Shown here: positions 1-9,100 of the stretch, one piece after another | Numbering within the stretch: the first letter of the stretch is position 1 | Layout of the letters: each line of letters starts with the position of its first letter | Assembly: GCA_023701205.1 (NCBI GenBank) | Contig: JAMPXJ010000034.1 | Location: forward strand, 1 to 50,337 | Source of the DNA: Oligoflexia bacterium | GTDB lineage: Bacteria > Bdellovibrionota > UBA1018 | Direction of reading: 5' to 3' | DNA length: 50,337 bases | Translations under genes and position numbers: made by a program | Notes under the pieces: model-generated | The model's input: the letters and a program-made list of their open reading frames with translations, nothing else | Databases searched by the model: none | What the model was told of the DNA's origin: nothing

Positions 1-143
1 CAGCGGAGTCCATCACACCGTCACTCCGCCAGCGGAGTCCATCACACCGTCACTCCGCCGCGGAGTCCATCACACCGTCACTCCGCCAGCGGAGTCCATC
101 ACACCGTCACTCCGCCGCGGAGTCCATCACGCCGTCACTCCGC
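1..143. repeat. Tandem array of five palindromic 28/29-bp units
   Basis: Five units run head to tail at 1-29, 30-58, 59-86, 87-115 and 116-143, alternating between 29 bp (starting CAGCGG) and 28 bp (starting CGCGG), so the higher-order period is 57 bp. Each unit begins and ends with the inverted arms GCGGAGT and ACTCCGC around a 13-nt loop, and unit junctions form a second palindrome (CTCCGC-CA-GCGGAG or CTCCGC-C-GCGGAG). Only the last unit differs (A to G, in ACGCCG). The array stops exactly at the cysNC stop codon (144-146) and is cut by the window start, so its full copy number is unknown. It could act as a REP-like or terminator-like 3' element of the cysNC transcript. Without spacers it is not a CRISPR. 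Confidence 0.9.
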
Positions 144-2003
144 TCAGCCTTCCGGAATCAATCCCCGCGACCGCAGCAGCTCAAGGACCGCCTCCGCGGC
201 CTCCTCGATCGAAACTTTCGAGGTATCGAGCCGCAGGGCGGGCGCTTCGGGCGCCTCGTAGGGCGCGTCGATCCCGGTGAAGTTCTTGAGCTCTCCGCGC
301 CTCGCCTTCCGGTAGAGTCCCTTGGGGTCCCGCGCTTCGGCGACCTCGAGCGGAATGTCCAGGTGGATCTCGATGAACTCCCCGTCTTCGAGCAGGCCTC
401 GCGCCAGCTCGCGCTCCGAGCGGTACGGCGAGATGAATGCCGTCAGAACGATCAGACCCGCGTCGATCATCAGCTTGCTCACCTCGGCCACGCGGCGGAT
501 GTTCTCGACCCGGTCGACGGGGATGAAACCGAGGTCCTTGTTCAAGCCATGCCGGAGGTTGTCGCCATCGAGGAGGTAGGTGTGAATGCCCAACCCATGG
601 AGCCTGGTCTCCAGAAGGTCGGCCACCGTGGATTTGCCGGCGCCCGAGAGACCCGTGAACCACAGGACGCAGGGTTTCTGTCCCTTGAGCGCCGCGCGCG
701 CCGTTTTCGTGACCTCCGTCGGCTGCAGATGGATGTTGGACGCGCGGCGAAGGGCGAAGTTCAGCAAGCCCGCGCCGACCGTATGGCAACTCAGGCGGTC
801 GATCACGATGAAGCCCCCGGTCTCGCGGTTCTCGGCATAGGGATCGAACGCGATGGCGCGGTCGGTGTTCAGGTTGCAGATCCCGATCGCGTTGAGATTC
901 AGGGTTTTGGCCGCGGTACGCTCCAAGGTATTGACGTTGATCTCGTGGCGAATCTCCGTGAAAGCCGCGCTCACCGTCTGGGTCCCGATCTTGATGAGAT
1001 AGGAACGGCCCGGCAACAGGGGCTGATCATGCATCCAGACCACCGTCGCCTGAAACTGGTTCGCGACCTCCGCCGGCTGGGCGACGCCCGACAACATGTC
1101 GCCCCGGGAAATATCGATCTCGTCCTCCAGCGTGAGGGTGATCGACTGCCCCGCGACCGCGACCGGGAGGTCGCCCTCACGCGTGACGATCCGCGCGACG
1201 CGACTCTCGCGTCCCGACGGCTGGACGCGGATCCGGTCGCCCGGACGGACCCTGCCGCTCGCGATCGTGCCCGCGAAGCCGCGAAAGTCCATGTTGGCGC
1301 GATTGACCCATTGGACCGGAAGACGAAACGGGAGGGTCCTGGCATGATCCTCGTCGACCTCGACCGTCTCGAGGTACTCGAGCAGGGCCTGGCCCCGGTA
1401 CCAAGGCATCGCGCCGCTCGAGCGCATCACGTTGTCGCCTTTGAGCGCGGAAAGCGGGATGCACTCGTGGTCCTTCAAGCCGATCTTCGCGGCGAACTCG
1501 GCATAATCCCGCTCGATCTCGCGGAAGCGCTCCTCGGAATAATCCACCAGGTCCATCTTGTTGACCGCGATGACGAGATTGCGGATCCCGATCAGGGAAA
1601 CGAGGAAGCTATGGCGGCGGGTCTGCGTGAGCACTCCCTTGCGGGCATCGACCAGGACGATGGCGGCGTCGGCCGTGGACGCTCCGGTCACCATATTGCG
1701 CGTGTACTGCTCGTGGCCCGGCGTATCCGCGACGATGAACTTGCGGCGCGCGGTCGCGAAAAAGCGGTAAGCGACGTCGATGGTGATGCCTTGTTCCCGC
1801 TCGGCGGCGAGCCCGTCGACCAGGAGCGCGAAATCGAGGTTCTCGCCCTGAGTGCCCCACCTCCTGGAGTCTTTCTCCAGCGCCGCGAGCTGGTCCTCGA
1901 ACAAGGCCTTGGACTCATAGAGCAGGCGACCGATCAGCGTGCTCTTGCCGTCATCCACGCTTCCGCAGGTCAGGAACCGGAGCATGCCCAAGGACTGGCT
2001 CAT
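144..2003 (-). CDS. cysNC: Bifunctional sulfate adenylyltransferase subunit 1 / adenylylsulfate kinase (CysN-CysC fusion)
   Basis: This 619-aa protein should make APS from sulfate with CysD, using GTP to drive the reaction, and then phosphorylate APS to PAPS. The N-terminal CysN half is an EF-Tu-like GTPase: P-loop GSVDDGKST (residues 14-22), [12 protein letters not shown] (about 93) and NKMD (about 148), followed by beta-barrel domains. The CysC half starts near residue 451 with GLSGAGKST and carries [15 protein letters not shown] and [13 protein letters not shown], all typical of APS kinase. The fusion length is normal for the family. The start ATG (2001-2003) overlaps the cysD stop in TGATG, so translation is probably coupled. 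As the last gene of an operon with a sulfotransferase, its PAPS is more likely used for sulfation than for assimilation; this is inference. Confidence 0.96.
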   Translation of the reverse strand: MSQSLGMLRFLTCGSVDDGKSTLIGRLLYESKALFEDQLAALEKDSRRWGTQGENLDFALLVDGLAAEREQGITIDVAYRFFATARRKFIVADTPGHEQYTRNMVTGASTADAAIVLVDARKGVLTQTRRHSFLVSLIGIRNLVIAVNKMDLVDYSEERFREIERDYAEFAAKIGLKDHECIPLSALKGDNVMRSSGAMPWYRGQALLEYLETVEVDEDHARTLPFRLPVQWVNRANMDFRGFAGTIASGRVRPGDRIRVQPSGRESRVARIVTREGDLPVAVAGQSITLTLEDEIDISRGDMLSGVAQPAEVANQFQATVVWMHDQPLLPGRSYLIKIGTQTVSAAFTEIRHEINVNTLERTAAKTLNLNAIGICNLNTDRAIAFDPYAENRETGGFIVIDRLSCHTVGAGLLNFALRRASNIHLQPTEVTKTARAALKGQKPCVLWFTGLSGAGKSTVADLLETRLHGLGIHTYLLDGDNLRHGLNKDLGFIPVDRVENIRRVAEVSKLMIDAGLIVLTAFISPYRSERELARGLLEDGEFIEIHLDIPLEVAEARDPKGLYRKARRGELKNFTGIDAPYEAPEAPALRLDTSKVSIEEAAEAVLELLRSRGLIPEG

Positions 2004-2935
2004 CAGAAGTACCCTTCCCGCTTCTTCTTTTCCATCGAGGCGGCCGAGTCATGATCGATGACCCGGCCCTGGCGCTCGGAGGAGGTCGCTTTCAGCATTT
2101 CCTCGATGATCGCCTCCAGGGTTTCCGCGGAAGACTCGATCGCCCCCGTCAAGGGATAGCAGCCCAGGGTGCGAAACCGCACGCGTTTCATCGCCGGGAC
2201 CTCGCCCTCATTCAAGGGCATGCGCTCGTCGTCGACCAGGATCAGCGCGCCGTTTCGCTCGACCACGGGCCGCTCCGCGGCGAAATAGAGCGGGACGACC
2301 GGGATATTTTCGAGCAGGATGTACTGCCAGACATCGAGTTCCGTCCAGTTGGACAGGGGGAAGACGCGGATCGACTCGCCGGCTCGCCTCCTCCCGTTGT
2401 AAAGCCTCCAGAGCTCCGGTCGCTGGTTCTTGGGATCCCAGCGGTGACCGGCCGATCGAAACGAGAACACCCGCTCTTTCGCCCGCGAGCGCTCCTCGTC
2501 GCGCCGTGCGCCGCCGAAGGCCGCGTCAAAGCCGAACTGATCGAGGGCCTGCTTGAGCCCCTCGGTCTTCATGATGTCGGTATGGACCGCCGAACCGTGA
2601 GTGAAGGGATTGATCCCCAGTTTCAGTCCTTCGGGATTGATGTGGACCCGAAGGTCCAAGCCGAGGTCCTGGACCGTCTGGTCGCGGAAGCGGTACATCT
2701 CCCGGAACTTCCAGCCCGTATCGACATGAAGAAGCGGAAAAGGGAGCCTGGCGGGGTGAAAGGCCTTCATCGCCAGGTGGAGCATCACCGCGCTGTCCTT
2801 GCCGATCGAATAGAGCATGACCGGATTCTCGGCCTCGGCGACGACTTCGCGCAGGATGTGAATGCTTTCGGCCTCGAGCCGCTGCAGCGAGGTAAGCGAT
2901 GGAAGCGCCTGACTCCGGGGCGTCGCGAGGCTCAT
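2003..2935 (-). CDS. cysD: Sulfate adenylyltransferase subunit 2 (CysD)
   Basis: This 310-aa catalytic subunit of ATP sulfurylase belongs to the PAPS reductase-like nucleotide alpha-hydrolase superfamily. It pairs with CysN to form APS from sulfate and ATP. The PP-loop-like [16 protein letters not shown] is near residues 40-55. Further on are [29 protein letters not shown] and [11 protein letters not shown], all characteristic of CysD, and the C-terminal end KKREGYF is the usual one. The start is placed at ATG 2933-2935 (MSLATPRSQ), not at an upstream in-frame ATG 20 codons earlier: this gives normal family length and an ATGA overlap with the sulfotransferase stop. The stop overlaps cysNC by 1 bp. 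Confidence 0.96.
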   Translation of the reverse strand: MSLATPRSQALPSLTSLQRLEAESIHILREVVAEAENPVMLYSIGKDSAVMLHLAMKAFHPARLPFPLLHVDTGWKFREMYRFRDQTVQDLGLDLRVHINPEGLKLGINPFTHGSAVHTDIMKTEGLKQALDQFGFDAAFGGARRDEERSRAKERVFSFRSAGHRWDPKNQRPELWRLYNGRRRAGESIRVFPLSNWTELDVWQYILLENIPVVPLYFAAERPVVERNGALILVDDERMPLNEGEVPAMKRVRFRTLGCYPLTGAIESSAETLEAIIEEMLKATSSERQGRVIDHDSAASMEKKKREGYF

Positions 2936-4095
2936 CGGGAACCCGCCGCTTCGATCGCGCCCTCGCCGTCGGCCGGCCGCATCGCGTAGCCCCACGCTTC
3001 GAAATACGGCCGCCAGGCGGAGTTGATTCGTGAAACCGTCTCCGCGGAAAGGCGCTGATGGGAGATCCTGCTGAACGAGCGGAGGCCGCCGAGATAATCC
3101 GCCGTCGCCTTCTCGAGGCGCGACGAATCGCCGAGTCCCAGATCCTGATAGATCCTGCGAAGCGTGGGCACCGGGCTTTCGTCGAGCTCCCGGAAAGAGA
3201 TCTGCGTGAATCGGCCCGGGGGAATCCGCTCTTTATCCTCGAGGAAGCAGTCGTACAGCCGACGGTACTGATCGAGGATCCGCTCGTCGAAATTCTCCCA
3301 GGTCCGGTTCTGAAGCCGCATCATCTCCAGCATGATCGCGGCGGAGCGCCGATAAGAGGAAAAGACCTCATAGGGATCGCGGTGGACATGGACGAAGCGC
3401 GCGTTCGGAAAAACCTCCAGGATCATCCGGATGCGCGCCGTATGCGCCGGCGACTTGAGGACGACGGGCTTTTCGCTCGCGATCGCGAGCTTCCCGACGA
3501 AATGACGGAGCGCGGCCTTCCAGCGCATCCGCTCCTCCTCGGTCGCTTCGCGAAAGCTCAGATAGCGGTCGAATTCGCCAGCCTCCTTCGGGAACACGAA
3601 CCCCATCGCGAACGAGAGGCGGCACAGGATGGCGAGCGCGATCTCGTCTTCCGTGGGCGACTCGAGCGAGGCCGACATGTTGTCGATGAGCCGCGTCTTG
3701 GGCGTGAGCAGGCGCATCAGCCGGGACTCCCGGATCTGCTTCTGGCAGGACAGAAAGCCATGGGGCTGGGTCACGGCCACGAAATCCGGAAAATTCCACC
3801 GGGGATCGAGGGCCAGGAGGTTGTGCAGATGGGTGGTTCCGCTTCGCCAATGTCCCAGGACAAAGAGCGGATCGGGTGGCTTCGGCGCCGTGCGGGAAAG
3901 GATCTTCTCATCCTTCTTCCGATTCGCCGTGGCCTGAAGGCTCATGACCGTCATCAGGATGGCGCGAGGCCAATACCGGGGCGAGATAGAGAAGAAATGC
4001 CGCCTGAGAATCGAGAGCCAATCCGAAAAGGCGAAGCCGCCGAGAGAGGTGAAGAGGTGCCGGGTAAGGAAAACCCGGATGGTTTCGATCGTCAT
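2932..4095 (-). CDS. PAPS-dependent sulfotransferase
   Basis: A 387-aa sulfotransferase-family protein predicted to transfer sulfate from PAPS to an unidentified acceptor. The 5'-phosphosulfate-binding loop [16 protein letters not shown] starts at residue 79, and the 3'-phosphate-binding segment [15 protein letters not shown] follows near residue 235. A hydrophobic N-terminal stretch suggests membrane proximity. It lies between a VTT membrane protein and cysD, with ATGA overlaps on both sides, so its donor would be made by the same transcript. The sequence resembles the broad Sulfotransfer_3 group, which includes carbohydrate and lipid sulfotransferases, and the acceptor cannot be named from sequence. 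The absence of glycosyltransferases in the operon mildly favours a lipid or other membrane acceptor. Confidence 0.88.
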   Translation of the reverse strand: MTIETIRVFLTRHLFTSLGGFAFSDWLSILRRHFFSISPRYWPRAILMTVMSLQATANRKKDEKILSRTAPKPPDPLFVLGHWRSGTTHLHNLLALDPRWNFPDFVAVTQPHGFLSCQKQIRESRLMRLLTPKTRLIDNMSASLESPTEDEIALAILCRLSFAMGFVFPKEAGEFDRYLSFREATEEERMRWKAALRHFVGKLAIASEKPVVLKSPAHTARIRMILEVFPNARFVHVHRDPYEVFSSYRRSAAIMLEMMRLQNRTWENFDERILDQYRRLYDCFLEDKERIPPGRFTQISFRELDESPVPTLRRIYQDLGLGDSSRLEKATADYLGGLRSFSRISHQRLSAETVSRINSAWRPYFEAWGYAMRPADGEGAIEAAGSR

Positions 4096-4856
4096 TTCCG
4101 TTCCTCCTCGAGTACCTTGAGCTCACTCCGAGCCCGGCCCTGCAGCTTCGCGGCGACCCGATTGATGAGCACGAGCAAGGGTATGGCCAGGACGAGATTC
4201 ATCGCGATGCCGGTGATCGGCCGGCCCCCGATCCCTCCGGATAGGAGCCGGCCCATGAAGACGATCATCAGTGTACCAGGCAGGATTCCGAGGAAGCAAC
4301 CCCGGGCGAACGCCTTCAGGGGAATGGCGCTCAGCCCGAAAACCCAGGCGACCGGCGGGGCCAGGTAAAAAAGCAGGTGGGCCTGAAGGGCCGCCATGAA
4401 GCTCCCGCGTCCGAGCAGCTCGCGTGCTCGCGCGAAGCGTGGGGGGATCCGGGGCATGAGCCAGGGACGCGCGATGGTCCGGGCCAGCAGGAAGCCCGTC
4501 AGCGAGGCGAGCCAGCCTCCGAAAAGCGCGAGACCGAGACCCAAGCCCGAAGACCAGGTCTGCGCCGCGACCGAAACGAAAATCATTCCCGGGACGCCGA
4601 GAGGCTGAAGCAGGACAAAGGCGAGCAGAAAGCCCAACATGCCTCTCAAGCCGGACGAGGCCAGCTGCGCGGCGGGGTCGCTTCCGACCAGCCACTCGCG
4701 ATTGCTCACCGCGAAACCGATCGCCACCGCCAGACCGAAAAAGAGCAGCAGCCGAAGAATGCTTTGGGGAATAACCCGGCGCAAATCAAGAAACCTTTCT
4801 CTCCGAGCGAGCCACTCGTCCCAGATCGATTCTTTCCCAGACCCGCTCATGGACAT
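4092..4856 (-). CDS. TVP38/TMEM64 (VTT/DedA-like) membrane protein
   Basis: A roughly 254-aa polytopic inner-membrane protein with hydrophobic segments such as ILRLLLFFGLAVAIGFAV, GLALFGGWLASLTGFLLA and the C-terminal NLVLAIPLLVLINRVA. The conserved core includes an LQPLGVPGMIF-like re-entrant segment and a central GGW..S..GF..AR. VTT/DedA proteins act in lipid translocation and membrane homeostasis, which fits a lipid-modification operon. The stop overlaps the sulfotransferase start (ATGA). The ATG start at 4856 gives an unusual 71-bp overlap with the upstream DUF2061 gene. A TTG at about 4784, just after the DUF2061 stop and behind an AGAAAGG Shine-Dalgarno-like sequence, is a credible alternative that would remove about 24 residues. 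Confidence 0.82.
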   Translation of the reverse strand: MSMSGSGKESIWDEWLARRERFLDLRRVIPQSILRLLLFFGLAVAIGFAVSNREWLVGSDPAAQLASSGLRGMLGFLLAFVLLQPLGVPGMIFVSVAAQTWSSGLGLGLALFGGWLASLTGFLLARTIARPWLMPRIPPRFARARELLGRGSFMAALQAHLLFYLAPPVAWVFGLSAIPLKAFARGCFLGILPGTLMIVFMGRLLSGGIGGRPITGIAMNLVLAIPLLVLINRVAAKLQGRARSELKVLEEERK

Positions 4857-5046
4857 AATAGAGTCCCATCTTCACGATGACCTCGAGCCCCCCGATCGCA
4901 AGTGCGACGTGAATCGCGCCCGTGGCCAGATAGACCAGGAACGCCGTGGCCACCGAACCCGAGACTCGCCAGGTGACTGCTTTGGCCAGGGAACGGATCG
5001 GAAGGTCCCGCGCTGCATGTGGAGCTGGATTCTGGATTCTGGGCAT
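4786..5046 (-). CDS. DUF2061 family small membrane protein
   Basis: An 86-aa protein with the DUF2061 signature: RSLAKAVTWRVSGSVATAF near residues 18-36, then ATGAIHVALAIGGLEVIVK and LYYVHERVWERI. Two hydrophobic segments predict a small inner-membrane protein. The biochemical role of DUF2061 is unknown; such proteins are often encoded beside sulfate-activation or polysaccharide genes. Here it is the first gene of the PAPS/sulfotransferase operon. The DNA before the ATG (5044-5046) contains two short inverted repeats (CCCTA-GCG-TAGGG at 5049-5061 and TTTTCC-T-GGAAAA at 5075-5087) that could take part in control. Confidence 0.85.
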   Translation of the reverse strand: MPRIQNPAPHAARDLPIRSLAKAVTWRVSGSVATAFLVYLATGAIHVALAIGGLEVIVKMGLYYVHERVWERIDLGRVARSERKVS

Positions 5047-5438
5047 ACCCCTAGCGTAGGGTTATTTTCCCGTTTTTTCCTGGAAAATTGATCCTTGGAA
5101 ATCGATCCCAGAAGAAGGTAAAGGCCGGAGCGTGCCAAGCCTACACTTTGGAATTACTGAGGAAATATTTAGGGAGACCATTAGTTGACTTTTTTACTCC
5201 GTCCTGTAGACTCTAAATTACGAACAATTTTCTTTCAGTCGCCTTCGAAGAAACTCCACTCTTCGCGGCAGGCTTATCTGAACCTCGGCGGAGCGATTCC
5301 AAGCGCTCTTTCCAGCCGGGGATACCCGAATCTGAAAAGTGGTCTGTTCACGTTTTTGCACGGGCTTCGCGATCGGCTCTGGTTAGGAGCCTCCGTCGCG
5401 GGCGCCACGGGATGATCCGGGCATAGGGTAAGTCGCCA
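5047..5438. other. Divergent intergenic region, AT-richer than its surroundings
   Basis: This 392-bp gap separates the minus-strand sulfation operon from the plus-strand acyltransferase. It holds two small inverted repeats near the DUF2061 start and a sigma70-like promoter candidate pointing right. The remainder (about 5220-5438) has no convincing gene. One open frame within it begins at a TTG inside the -35 box and is not credible. The long leader before the acyltransferase might be regulatory, but no known riboswitch motif was recognised. Confidence 0.6.
5185..5212 (+). promoter_or_regulatory. Candidate sigma70-like promoter
   Basis: TTGACT (5185-5190) is followed after 16 bp by TAGACT (5207-5212). 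Both hexamers are near consensus and sit in the AT-richest part of the gap. Transcription would begin near 5219, leaving a leader of about 220 nt before the acyltransferase ATG at 5439. Confidence 0.45.
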
Positions 5439-6200
5439 ATGAGACATATTCACGGATTGCCTGTCTTTATCTTCAGCATGATCGTCACCGCGGTCGGAGG
5501 GTTCGCATTCCTTCTGACGAGCGGCCTCGGAGCGCTCCTGCCGGCATTTGAACTTCGAGGAATCCTCCTTCTCGCCACATTCATCACGGCTTTTTACGCG
5601 GCGCTGGTCACCGCCTATCGCCTGTTTCTCGCCTTCTTTCCCCTTCCCGTCGGGGAGATTGCCATCGGCTCGAAGGAAGAGCGGATCTTCATGACCTATA
5701 TTCTCTTCTGGCTGATCTTTTTCCATCCGATCGTGACTCCGTTGTGGGTGCCGGTGCCCTTCACGCGCCTCCTCTACAAAGCGCTCGGCGCCCAAGTCGG
5801 CCCGAAGAGCTATTTCGGCGGCCCCGTCCTGGATGCGCACTTCGTGACCGTGGGAACCGGCACCTTGGTCGGCGCCCGCGCATTGATCGTGCCCCACGCC
5901 CAGGAAGGCCTGAAACTGGGACACTATCCCGTCTACCTGGGAGATCGCGTGACCATCGGTGCCGGGGCGATCATTCTCCCTGGGGTCACCGTCGGGAACG
6001 ACTCCATCGTGGGCGCGCTCTCGGTGGTCGCCAAGGGAACGCGGATCGGCGAGGGCGAGATCTGGACCGGCAATCCCGCTCGATTCCTTCGCAAGAGGAC
6101 GCCCGAGGAAATGGGGCACCGGATCGCCGAGAGAGCGCCATCCAAGGCGCCCAAGGAGAACGATCGCTTCGGAGCATCCGAACCGGGGCTTTACAGCTGA
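5439..6200 (+). CDS. Membrane-anchored hexapeptide-repeat (LbH) acyltransferase-like protein
   Basis: A 253-aa protein whose N-terminal half has about three hydrophobic segments (FIFSMIVTAVGGFAFLL, ILLLATFITAFYAALV, TYILFWLIFFHPIVTPLW). The C-terminal half, from about residue 125, is a left-handed beta helix of imperfect hexapeptides, including VTIGAGAIILPGVTVG and SIVGALSVVAKGTRIG, and ends with the acetyltransferase-like IWTGNPARFLRKR. Such proteins usually O-acetylate or acylate envelope sugars, or act as the trimeric domain of larger synthetases; the substrate here is unknown. A second membrane-anchored LbH protein lies at 27018-27815. No strong ribosome-binding site is seen at the ATG. 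Confidence 0.8.
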   Translation: MRHIHGLPVFIFSMIVTAVGGFAFLLTSGLGALLPAFELRGILLLATFITAFYAALVTAYRLFLAFFPLPVGEIAIGSKEERIFMTYILFWLIFFHPIVTPLWVPVPFTRLLYKALGAQVGPKSYFGGPVLDAHFVTVGTGTLVGARALIVPHAQEGLKLGHYPVYLGDRVTIGAGAIILPGVTVGNDSIVGALSVVAKGTRIGEGEIWTGNPARFLRKRTPEEMGHRIAERAPSKAPKENDRFGASEPGLYS

Positions 6201-6237
6201 GAAATCTGAGGGAAGAGTCAGGCGCCCGAAGCGGACT

Positions 6238-6266
6238 TTGACTCCTTCTGGCCGACATCGGATACT
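6238..6266 (+). promoter_or_regulatory. Candidate promoter for a possibly leaderless transcript
   Basis: TTGACT (6238-6243), a 17-bp spacer and GATACT (6261-6266) form a good sigma70-like promoter directly before the ATG at 6274. The expected start of transcription (6272-6274) coincides with the start codon, and no Shine-Dalgarno sequence is present, so the mRNA may be leaderless or nearly so. Confidence 0.5.
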
Positions 6267-6273
6267 TGAAGCG

Positions 6274-8061
6274 ATGGCCCAGGGCTTTTCGAACCGAACT
6301 CGGAACGTAACCCTCCTGCTACTAGCCGCAGGAACGGCCTGCCTCCGTCTCAACGGCGGGGCCAAGCTGGAGCATTCCCGGGATCCGTACGCGAACCTGA
6401 CGGAGCTCACGGTCAGCGCGCGCTATCCCGGCGCTTCGAACTGGAATGACTATGTCCGGACCGCCGACCCGGCCACGCCCTGCGATGGCATGGATTACGG
6501 CTACTTCGCGTGCATCCACGGCGGCGAAAAGCGGCAAGCCTTCTATGATGGCGCCTCGAGCTGCACGGGATATTCAGCCCAGGATCTCCTCGGCGCCTTC
6601 GACTGGGAGTGCGCGGTAGCGGGCGCAGGCCGGCTCGTATTCCGCTCCAAGGGACTGAAGCCTGGCAAAGCCCTCGCGGACCTCCTGGAACAAGGCGCCT
6701 GGAAGCCCCAACGCCTGATCCTCGCTCGCGATGGCGTCCCGATCGCCGCGAGCCCCTTGATGTCCTGGTGGACCAATGCCGTGGTGCCGCTACCGGATAA
6801 CAGCACCTCGGGGACCCCGGAGACCTTGGCTTCAGCCGGAGCGATCTACACTCTGACCTCGAGCCGCGATACAGCGGGATATGTCCTGGATGCGGACCGG
6901 ATCGGAGTGGTGATCTTCCCGGGAGCTCAGCTGAATTTCGTCGCCCCCGCTCTTCCGAACTGCACCATTTCCGGCTCGGGCGCCTGGTGCATCCTGAGCT
7001 CGCCCAACACGGTGAACTTCGCCTGGCTCGAGGGAGCCATCCACGGCCCCTCCGACGGTAATTTACGCGGCCTGACGGCTCGCCTGAGCCACTCCGTCAT
7101 CCGGGGACTCCTGACTTCAGGCTTCTCCTACGGCATCGGCGCTCCGGACGAGCTGAATTACTCCAACCTCTTTTCGAAGATCACTGCCTCGGGAAATACC
7201 GAATATGGACTTTATCTCCGGGGCAGCAGAAACACCGTCCTCGATGTGAACGCGACCGGAAACTATTGGGGGGTCAGCACCGGGGACATCGCGCAATGGA
7301 ATGTCCTGCAGGGGATCATCGCGGCCGATAACTCCATAGGCGTGAATCTGAGCTCGGGAAGCGATAATACCTTGTCTGCGGTGACCGCTCCGGGCAACCG
7401 GGTCTATAACATGACGGTTCAGCAGGGCAGGACCTCGATCACTCATGCCTTGATCGGGGCGAACGCAACCCGTTCCTCGGCGTTGACGATTCAAAACAGC
7501 GGCGAAAACACCCTGAGCCAGGTCACCACCGAAGCCGTCAACATGATTTCGACAAACGGGAACAAGTTCACCGGAGTCCTCCGCATTGGTTCCTACGGTT
7601 GCTTTTTCATCTTATCGGTCACTCCGGGCTTGACTTCCGCGTGCGCGAACAACGGCTTCTCGGACGCGACCTACCTGCCCGTCACTTGGTCTCCTTCTTT
7701 TCTGCCGGATTATCGGCTCAGCGCGAGCGACTCCTTCGCCCGCAACCTCACGGGCGATGGCTCCACTCCAAACGCCCCTTTCGTGCCCGGGCAGGCTTGC
7801 CCGGCGCTGCTTTCAGGCAATGTCGTCGCGGTCGATCGGGCCCAGACGCCCCGCACCTTCCTCAGGAACGCCCTGGAGTTCATCGGAGACGAGGTCGGAA
7901 ACGAAGATGGGCTTTGCGAGTCAGGGGAGACCTGCTTTTACGCGCCTAACTTCGGAGCGTACCAGGGCGAAGGCGATCCGTTCTCCCAAGGCTCCTGCGT
8001 TTTCCAGGATGGGACCGTGACCGGCGTCACGCTGTACGCCTACCCCGTCAACGGCGGCTAG
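6274..8061 (+). CDS. Secreted right-handed beta-helix repeat protein, putative lipoprotein
   Basis: A 595-aa exported protein. The N-terminus is basic and then hydrophobic (NVTLLLLAAGTAC); the Cys with preceding GTA is a weak lipobox. The first 200 residues contain several paired cysteines. The middle, about 230-480, is rich in Asn and short Gly/Ser turns in the rhythm of parallel beta-helix (PbH1/NosD-like) repeats, for example GLYLRGSRNTVLDVNATGN and GVNLSSGSDNTLSAVTAPGN. The C-terminal part has a Cys-rich DGLCESGETCFYAPNFG segment. Upstream in-frame starts would overlap the acyltransferase gene; ATG 6274 fits the signal sequence and the promoter. Beta-helix proteins commonly bind or cleave polysaccharides, but no catalytic signature is seen. 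Function is unknown and the location is probably the cell surface. Confidence 0.78.
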   Translation: MAQGFSNRTRNVTLLLLAAGTACLRLNGGAKLEHSRDPYANLTELTVSARYPGASNWNDYVRTADPATPCDGMDYGYFACIHGGEKRQAFYDGASSCTGYSAQDLLGAFDWECAVAGAGRLVFRSKGLKPGKALADLLEQGAWKPQRLILARDGVPIAASPLMSWWTNAVVPLPDNSTSGTPETLASAGAIYTLTSSRDTAGYVLDADRIGVVIFPGAQLNFVAPALPNCTISGSGAWCILSSPNTVNFAWLEGAIHGPSDGNLRGLTARLSHSVIRGLLTSGFSYGIGAPDELNYSNLFSKITASGNTEYGLYLRGSRNTVLDVNATGNYWGVSTGDIAQWNVLQGIIAADNSIGVNLSSGSDNTLSAVTAPGNRVYNMTVQQGRTSITHALIGANATRSSALTIQNSGENTLSQVTTEAVNMISTNGNKFTGVLRIGSYGCFFILSVTPGLTSACANNGFSDATYLPVTWSPSFLPDYRLSASDSFARNLTGDGSTPNAPFVPGQACPALLSGNVVAVDRAQTPRTFLRNALEFIGDEVGNEDGLCESGETCFYAPNFGAYQGEGDPFSQGSCVFQDGTVTGVTLYAYPVNGG

Positions 8062-8077
8062 TACCACGGTACTTGGC

Positions 8078-9100
8078 TCAGAAGAGTCCCGCACCGACGG
8101 CGAACGCCCAGGACGTGGAGGAAAGCACGTGGTCCGCCGTCGTCTGGAATCTCTGCGACGAAAAATCCAAAGACACCGTAACCGGGGTCCCCGACCGCAG
8201 CACGCGCCCCCAGCTCATGCCGAACGCAATCTCCCGCTCCTCGGCATTCAGCAACGCCGCCGCCTTGCCCAGGGGTGCCCATTTCGCGTACGCTTCGAGC
8301 ATATCGCCGTTGGCCAAAGTCCCGCGCACGACGGGAAACACCTGGGGATGAAGCAGCCGATCATAGCCAAACGCATCCGCGCGGACGATCATGTTCGCGT
8401 ACCGAAAGCCCCCGCGGAGCAAAACCCGCCAGCGATCCGACTCCAGAACCCTGGCGTCCAGGGAGAGCTCCGCCGCGAGAAAGAGCGGTCGTCCCGCGTC
8501 GTTGACTTCCTTCAAGGACGCCGCCAAGGAGGCGGAGAGATGAAGCTCCCAGGCAGCCGCCGGAATCGGGTATCGGGCAGCGAGCTTCGCGAGTGCGGCG
8601 ACCACGGAGAAATCCGCGTAACCCGGCTCCTCATACCGGATTGAGGAGGCGCCCAGCGAGACGATCGGCTTGAGCGCGAGCTCACGCGAAAGGCGGGATT
8701 CCAGACCCGGCCATTCGCGGAACCGGATCTCCAGTGACAAGGACTCCATCCTGGTCTGGCCGATCGCGAGCAGCAAGACGGACTGGCTCTCGCTCCGGAT
8801 CGGGATCGTGAAATCAAAAGGCCTCGGCCCTTCCTCGGGCGAGGCTGCGAGGTTCTCGGACTCGTTGTAGACCAAGGACCAACCCGGCCTCTGGTACGTC
8901 CCGCGAAGGTGCGCGACGAAGCGCGGTTTGCCGTCGTGCCATTGCGCATCGATCTCCACGCTCCCAGGCTCGCTCAGGATCAGGCCTGAGATGGAGGAGG
9001 TCGCGGGCGTCGCGAGCTCCGCTTTCCAAGCCGGCCCGGCCCAACCGCTCGCCGACGTCGTCGCCCAAAGCAGCGCTAGGAATAACCGAAGCCGCTTCAC
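8078..9100 (-). CDS. Predicted outer-membrane or periplasmic protein of unknown function
   Basis: This 340-aa protein starts with a clear signal peptide (MKRLRLFLALLWATTSASGWAG). The rest alternates short hydrophobic beta strands with polar turns and ends in WAFAVGAGLF, an aromatic C-terminal residue typical of outer-membrane beta barrels. No family was recognised. Its ATG overlaps the stop of the upstream SpoIIE-phosphatase gene (ATGA), so the two are probably co-translated and may share a pathway. It is convergent with the beta-helix gene, 16 bp away. Confidence 0.75.
   Translation of the reverse strand: MKRLRLFLALLWATTSASGWAGPAWKAELATPATSSISGLILSEPGSVEIDAQWHDGKPRFVAHLRGTYQRPGWSLVYNESENLAASPEEGPRPFDFTIPIRSESQSVLLLAIGQTRMESLSLEIRFREWPGLESRLSRELALKPIVSLGASSIRYEEPGYADFSVVAALAKLAARYPIPAAAWELHLSASLAASLKEVNDAGRPLFLAAELSLDARVLESDRWRVLLRGGFRYANMIVRADAFGYDRLLHPQVFPVVRGTLANGDMLEAYAKWAPLGKAAALLNAEEREIAFGMSWGRVLRSGTPVTVSLDFSSQRFQTTADHVLSSTSWAFAVGAGLF

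Noticed and set aside
1..143. CRISPR array
   Set aside because: The units are contiguous palindromes without variable spacers; no cas genes are near.
363..2054. Long plus-strand open frame opposite cysNC
   Set aside because: It is the antisense of the clear CysN-CysC gene; its product is Arg/Asp/Glu-rich and has no recognisable domain.
5185..5415. Small plus-strand frame in the 5047-5438 gap
   Set aside because: It begins at a TTG that lies in a predicted -35 box, has no ribosome-binding site and no protein-like features.
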